Notes under the pieces: generated by a model
The model's input: the letters and a program-made list of their open reading frames with translations, nothing else
What the model was told of the DNA's origin: nothing
Databases searched by the model: none
Made by a program: the position numbers and the translations under genes
Shown here: piece after piece, positions 38,039 through 39,973 of the stretch
Layout: each line of letters starts with the position of its first letter
How positions within the stretch are numbered: the first letter of the stretch is position 1
Virus record (IMG/VR): IMGVR_UViG_3300046513_000257
Location: 1-39,973 of that record
Length of the DNA: 39,973 nucleotides
Direction: 5' to 3' (one strand)
Source of the DNA: a virus

Positions 38039-39100
38039 ATGGAAAACCTCAAGGCCGCGAGAATGCGAGGGATCGATGCGCTGCGGGGTATTTCCGCGCT
38101 GCTGGTTCTTGCGCAGCATATCGTCCCACTCAGCTGGATCGGTGAGGGCAACTTCCTCGTGATCGATAGCCTCTACCTCATTCCAGGCCGCGTCGGCGTC
38201 GCCGCCTTCTTTCTCATCAGTGGTTACATCATCCCGTCCAGCATGGGCCCGCGCTCGACGCTGTCGACCTTCTGGATCTCCCGCTTCTTCCGCCTGTGGC
38301 CGCTGTACATCGTCGTCATCCTGCTGGCCGTGGTCATGGGCGCCGAGAAAACCGAGGAACTCAATGCGGCCGAGGTGCTGCTCAACTTCACGATGCTGCA
38401 GCAGTTCATCGGCGTGCCCAATGCCCTCGGCGTGTTCTGGACGCTGCAGATCGAACTGGTTTTCTATTTCCTTGTGTCGGGAATGCTGCTGCTGGGCGTG
38501 GTGCACGATCGGAACGCGGTGCGCACGGCGCTTGCCCTGAGTACTGTGCTTGCACTGCTGATGGCTGCGGCCCGATTTGCTACCGGGATAAAACTCCCTG
38601 TTGCCCTGCCCATCGGGCTGATGCTGATGTTCTTCGGCGCCGAGCTGCGGCTGGCCAGGTTGAGCAACGAATCCCTCCCGCTGCGTCGCATCGCCGTGCT
38701 GCTGGTGAGCCTGGTCGGCGTCTGCCTGCTCGGCTATAGCTACGGCGCTGGCGACAACCCCTACCGGTGGGCTACGGCGTACACTCTGGCGGTCGTACTG
38801 TTCCTGTTCTTCGAGCGCGCCAAGACGGCGCCGGCGGCCCTGGTATTCCTGGGCACGATCAGCTATTCGGTCTACCTGCTACACCCGCTCGTGATCTCGT
38901 TCTTCGGTAACGAGGAGGCGATCAGCGCGGTCTGGATCGTGAGCTGCACGCTGGCGGCGGCGACCGCCTCCTACTACTTCATCGAGAAGCCGTTCCAGAA
39001 GCTTGGCAAGCGGCTCAGCTCCAATGCAGCGGCAGCGCAGGCCGGCGCCGGTCCGGCTCAGCCAGCACCCGAGCTGCTACCTCTGCCGGCACGCCGCTGA
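38039..39100 (+). CDS. Acyltransferase-3 family O-acetyltransferase, likely lysogenic conversion
   Basis: This 353-residue integral membrane enzyme is of the OafA/acyltransferase-3 type, transferring acetyl groups to surface polysaccharide. R10, within MRGIDALRGISALLVLAQHI, and H19 form the family's catalytic start; FFLISGYIIP and SRFFRLWPLYIVVILLAVVM are also diagnostic (about 60-105). About ten hydrophobic helices follow, ending with IEKPFQKLGKRL. The C-terminus is Ala/Pro-rich. It lies outside the virion operon, next to attR, behind its own promoter. Such genes convert O-antigen and block superinfecting phages. The ATG at 38039 is chosen, though an ATG at 38063 is possible. Confidence 0.9.
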   Translation: MENLKAARMRGIDALRGISALLVLAQHIVPLSWIGEGNFLVIDSLYLIPGRVGVAAFFLISGYIIPSSMGPRSTLSTFWISRFFRLWPLYIVVILLAVVMGAEKTEELNAAEVLLNFTMLQQFIGVPNALGVFWTLQIELVFYFLVSGMLLLGVVHDRNAVRTALALSTVLALLMAAARFATGIKLPVALPIGLMLMFFGAELRLARLSNESLPLRRIAVLLVSLVGVCLLGYSYGAGDNPYRWATAYTLAVVLFLFFERAKTAPAALVFLGTISYSVYLLHPLVISFFGNEEAISAVWIVSCTLAAATASYYFIEKPFQKLGKRLSSNAAAAQAGAGPAQPAPELLPLPARR

Positions 39101-39200
39101 CCGCGAGCATGCAGGACGCTTCCAGCCAGGTGACGATCGGCAGCAGGATCAGGGCCAGGTCGACCCGGCTGGCGGTGAGGTTGTCGGTGCGCGGTGTCAT
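39015..39200 (-). CDS. Possible small membrane protein antisense to the acyltransferase end
   Basis: A 61-residue minus-strand frame, MTPRTDNLTASRVDLALILL then PIVTWLEASCMLAVSGVPAE, with one plausible hydrophobic helix (about 13-36). It overlaps the last 86 bp of the acyltransferase gene and lacks a clear ribosome-binding site. The N-terminal 36 residues look protein-like, while the end is Arg/Pro-rich shadow sequence. Could be chance. Confidence 0.3.
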   Translation of the reverse strand: MTPRTDNLTASRVDLALILLPIVTWLEASCMLAVSGVPAEVAARVLAEPDRRRPALPLHWS

Positions 39201-39265
39201 GCCGCCACGGTAGCGGAGCCCAGCGGCCGGCCGGTGAGCCTGCTCAACAGTGCTACACTCGGCCC

Positions 39266-39562
39266 ATGTACGGAAAAGTCAAACGGCTGCGCGACCGCGG
39301 CGTGCGCCTCTCGGATCGAGATATCGCCCAATCCCCATTCGTTCAAGGCGAGCTCACCCTGGCCGGCCTCGGCGCCACCCTGGTGCTCGAGGTGAAGGAC
39401 CCGAATTCCCAGGTGGGCGACAGCCTGTTCCCGCGGCTGCAAGATGCCCGGCTTATCACCATGCACGGCGGCAAGATGCTGTTCAAAGGTGAGGAGCGGC
39501 CGCAGGGCGATGCCGGGCCGGCGTACGTGCAGGAGTGGTCGGTGGTGGTGGAGCCGAGGTAG
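39266..39562 (+). CDS. Small phage-end protein, unknown function
   Basis: The 98-residue product starts MYGKVKRLRDRGVRLSDRDI, then an apparent beta-rich part (LTLAGLGATLVLEVKDPNSQ; DARLITMHGGKMLFKGEERP) ending VQEWSVVVEPR. TACACT (39253-39258) upstream resembles a -10 element very near the ATG, suggesting its own promoter and a short leader. It lies between the acyltransferase and attR, a usual place for lysogenic-conversion or moron genes. No family recognised. Confidence 0.65.
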   Translation: MYGKVKRLRDRGVRLSDRDIAQSPFVQGELTLAGLGATLVLEVKDPNSQVGDSLFPRLQDARLITMHGGKMLFKGEERPQGDAGPAYVQEWSVVVEPR

Positions 39563-39623
39563 GGAAATGGCAGGTTTTTGCCAACATGCCCTATGAAACC
39601 CGCATGGTTGCTCAAATTCCGCA

Positions 39624-39651
39624 GGTTCGATTCCCTCCGCCTCCACCAGTA
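39624..39651 (+). other. attR core, prophage right attachment site
   Basis: Identical over 28 bp to 1497-1524, with a different flank on both sides. It is a copy of the last 25 nt of ssrA plus GTA, left at the right border by integration. Beyond it lies the original host sequence. Confidence 0.95.
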
Positions 39652-39743
39652 TTCAAAAACAAGGCCCCGCTGGCGCAAGCCAGTGGGGCCTTGTTTTTGA
39701 ATACTGCATGCGGACAGAAGAAATTGAATCCTCGTCCGGCACG
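39638..39743. repeat. Repeat copy 1: ssrA end, hairpin and flank
   Basis: This 106-bp stretch recurs at 39868-39973 with a single mismatch (A versus G near 39719). It begins with the last bases of the ssrA acceptor stem (CGCCTCCACCAG), contains the long hairpin and ends in CCTCGTCCGGCACG, where the second copy meets the window edge. The repeat period is 230 bp. Confidence 0.9.
39649..39704 (+). terminator. Displaced native ssrA terminator
   Basis: GTATTCAAAAACAAGGCCCC plus GCTGGC (39649-39674) pairs with GCCAGT plus GGGGCCTTGTTTTTGAATAC (39679-39704) around a GCAA loop: 26 pairs with one G-T pair, and a T-run within the 3' arm. Just after the att core, it would have followed ssrA directly before phage integration. 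Confidence 0.8.
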
Positions 39744-39867
39744 GACGAGGGGCGAGCGGGGGTTTCGAGCCGCGTGCGGCGAGCCCGCGAGCGGCCTTGC
39801 GCTTGCAAGCGCAAGGCCTCTCCGATTCGTCTGACTAAAGGAAATCGCACAGCGATTTCTTGCCTTT
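39705..39867. other. Hairpin-rich non-coding host region between the repeats
   Basis: No gene is seen. Three further perfect inverted repeats are present: CCTCGTCCG-GCA-CGGACGAGG (near 39730-39750), GGCCTTGCGCTT-GC-AAGCGCAAGGCC (near 39792-39817) and GAAATCGC-ACA-GCGATTTC (near 39841-39859). The density of palindromes suggests processed RNA, a repeated extragenic element, or remnants of integrations. Confidence 0.7.
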
Positions 39868-39973
39868 CGCCTCCACCAGTATTCAAAAACAAGGCCCCGC
39901 TGGCGCAAGCCAGTGGGGCCTTGTTTTTGAATACTGCATGCGGACAGAGGAAATTGAATCCTCGTCCGGCACG
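39868..39973. repeat. Repeat copy 2: ssrA end, hairpin and flank (reaches window edge)
   Basis: Second copy of 39638-39743, including a further perfect copy of the CCACCAG-hairpin unit, cut by the window end, so the total number of copies is unknown. Its left boundary retains only CGCCTCCACCAGTA of the att core, not the T arm. Confidence 0.9.

Larger units (their letters stand above)
1497..39651. mobile_element. Complete temperate podovirus-type prophage in ssrA
   Basis: The element is bounded by the 28-bp att repeats and encodes integrase, excisionase, repressor and Cro, recombination and replication genes, a full T7-like structural set (portal, scaffold, capsid, tail tube and nozzle, ejection proteins, terminase, fibre) and lysis genes. 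No tail sheath, tape-measure or baseplate genes are present, which indicates a short-tailed virion. All major genes look intact, without frameshifts, so it is probably inducible. The virion gene order resembles the Bordetella phage BPP-1 group, but no reverse transcriptase was found. Confidence 0.95.

Noticed and set aside
11212-39562. Diversity-generating retroelement, as expected from the BPP-1-like gene order
   Set aside because: No reverse transcriptase motif (YxDD in a suitable frame) and no template/variable repeat pair near the fibre gene were found.
39638-39973. CRISPR array
   Set aside because: Only two copies with a 230-bp period and long internal palindromes; no spacer-like units or cas genes.

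Overview
The window is a GC-rich betaproteobacterial chromosome segment carrying one complete temperate phage. Host sequence at the left holds the end of a phosphoglycolate phosphatase gene, a glycine-zipper membrane protein gene and ssrA (tmRNA, degradation tag ANDNSYALAA). The gene content and tag fit Oxalobacteraceae (for example Massilia or a relative); that placement is inference. The 3' end of ssrA is the integration site: a 28-bp direct repeat (1497-1524 and 39624-39651) covers its T arm and acceptor end and bounds a prophage of about 38.1 kb. Host sequence resumes at 39652 with a strong hairpin that was probably the native ssrA terminator.

The prophage is a temperate podovirus-type phage with T7/BPP-1-like virion genes. 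The left arm (about 9240 down to 1625, minus strand) runs from an early promoter pL through small unknown and zinc-finger-like proteins, a YqaJ/lambda-type exonuclease with RecT annealing protein, more small genes, an HTH protein, an excisionase and a tyrosine integrase. Most genes are translationally coupled by ATGA/GTGA overlaps. The immunity region (9394-11454) holds an S24-type CI repressor, three unknown genes that follow it on the same strand (one with a signal peptide), a terminator, and a divergent Cro-like gene. Six operators of the form ATRCG-N4-CGYAT (one with a mismatch), three at pL and three at pR/pRM, can be read directly.

The right early arm (11212-15734, plus strand) encodes Cro, small proteins, a Dam-type methylase, a DUF1376 replication protein, an N4 Gp49/Sf6 gene 66 family protein, a RuvC-like resolvase and a 99-residue HTH protein. 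The late region (15818-37941) carries portal, scaffold, major capsid protein, probable cement protein, two tail tube/nozzle proteins, two GNAT acetyltransferases, a cupin-like protein, internal/ejection proteins including a transglycosylase, terminase, tail fibre, holin, GH108 endolysin and a second holin-like membrane protein. An O-acetyltransferase that may alter the host surface lies near attR.

The most interesting unexplained signals are: (1) an identical 18-bp element with an internal dyad (TAGTCGGGATTCCGACCG) ahead of three late gene blocks, a candidate phage late promoter or activator site just after a small HTH gene; (2) the three-gene cassette linked to the repressor; (3) a two-helix membrane ORF antisense to the virion operon, filling its only sizeable intergenic gap; and (4) a 230-bp-period repeat of ssrA-end plus terminator hairpin downstream of attR.
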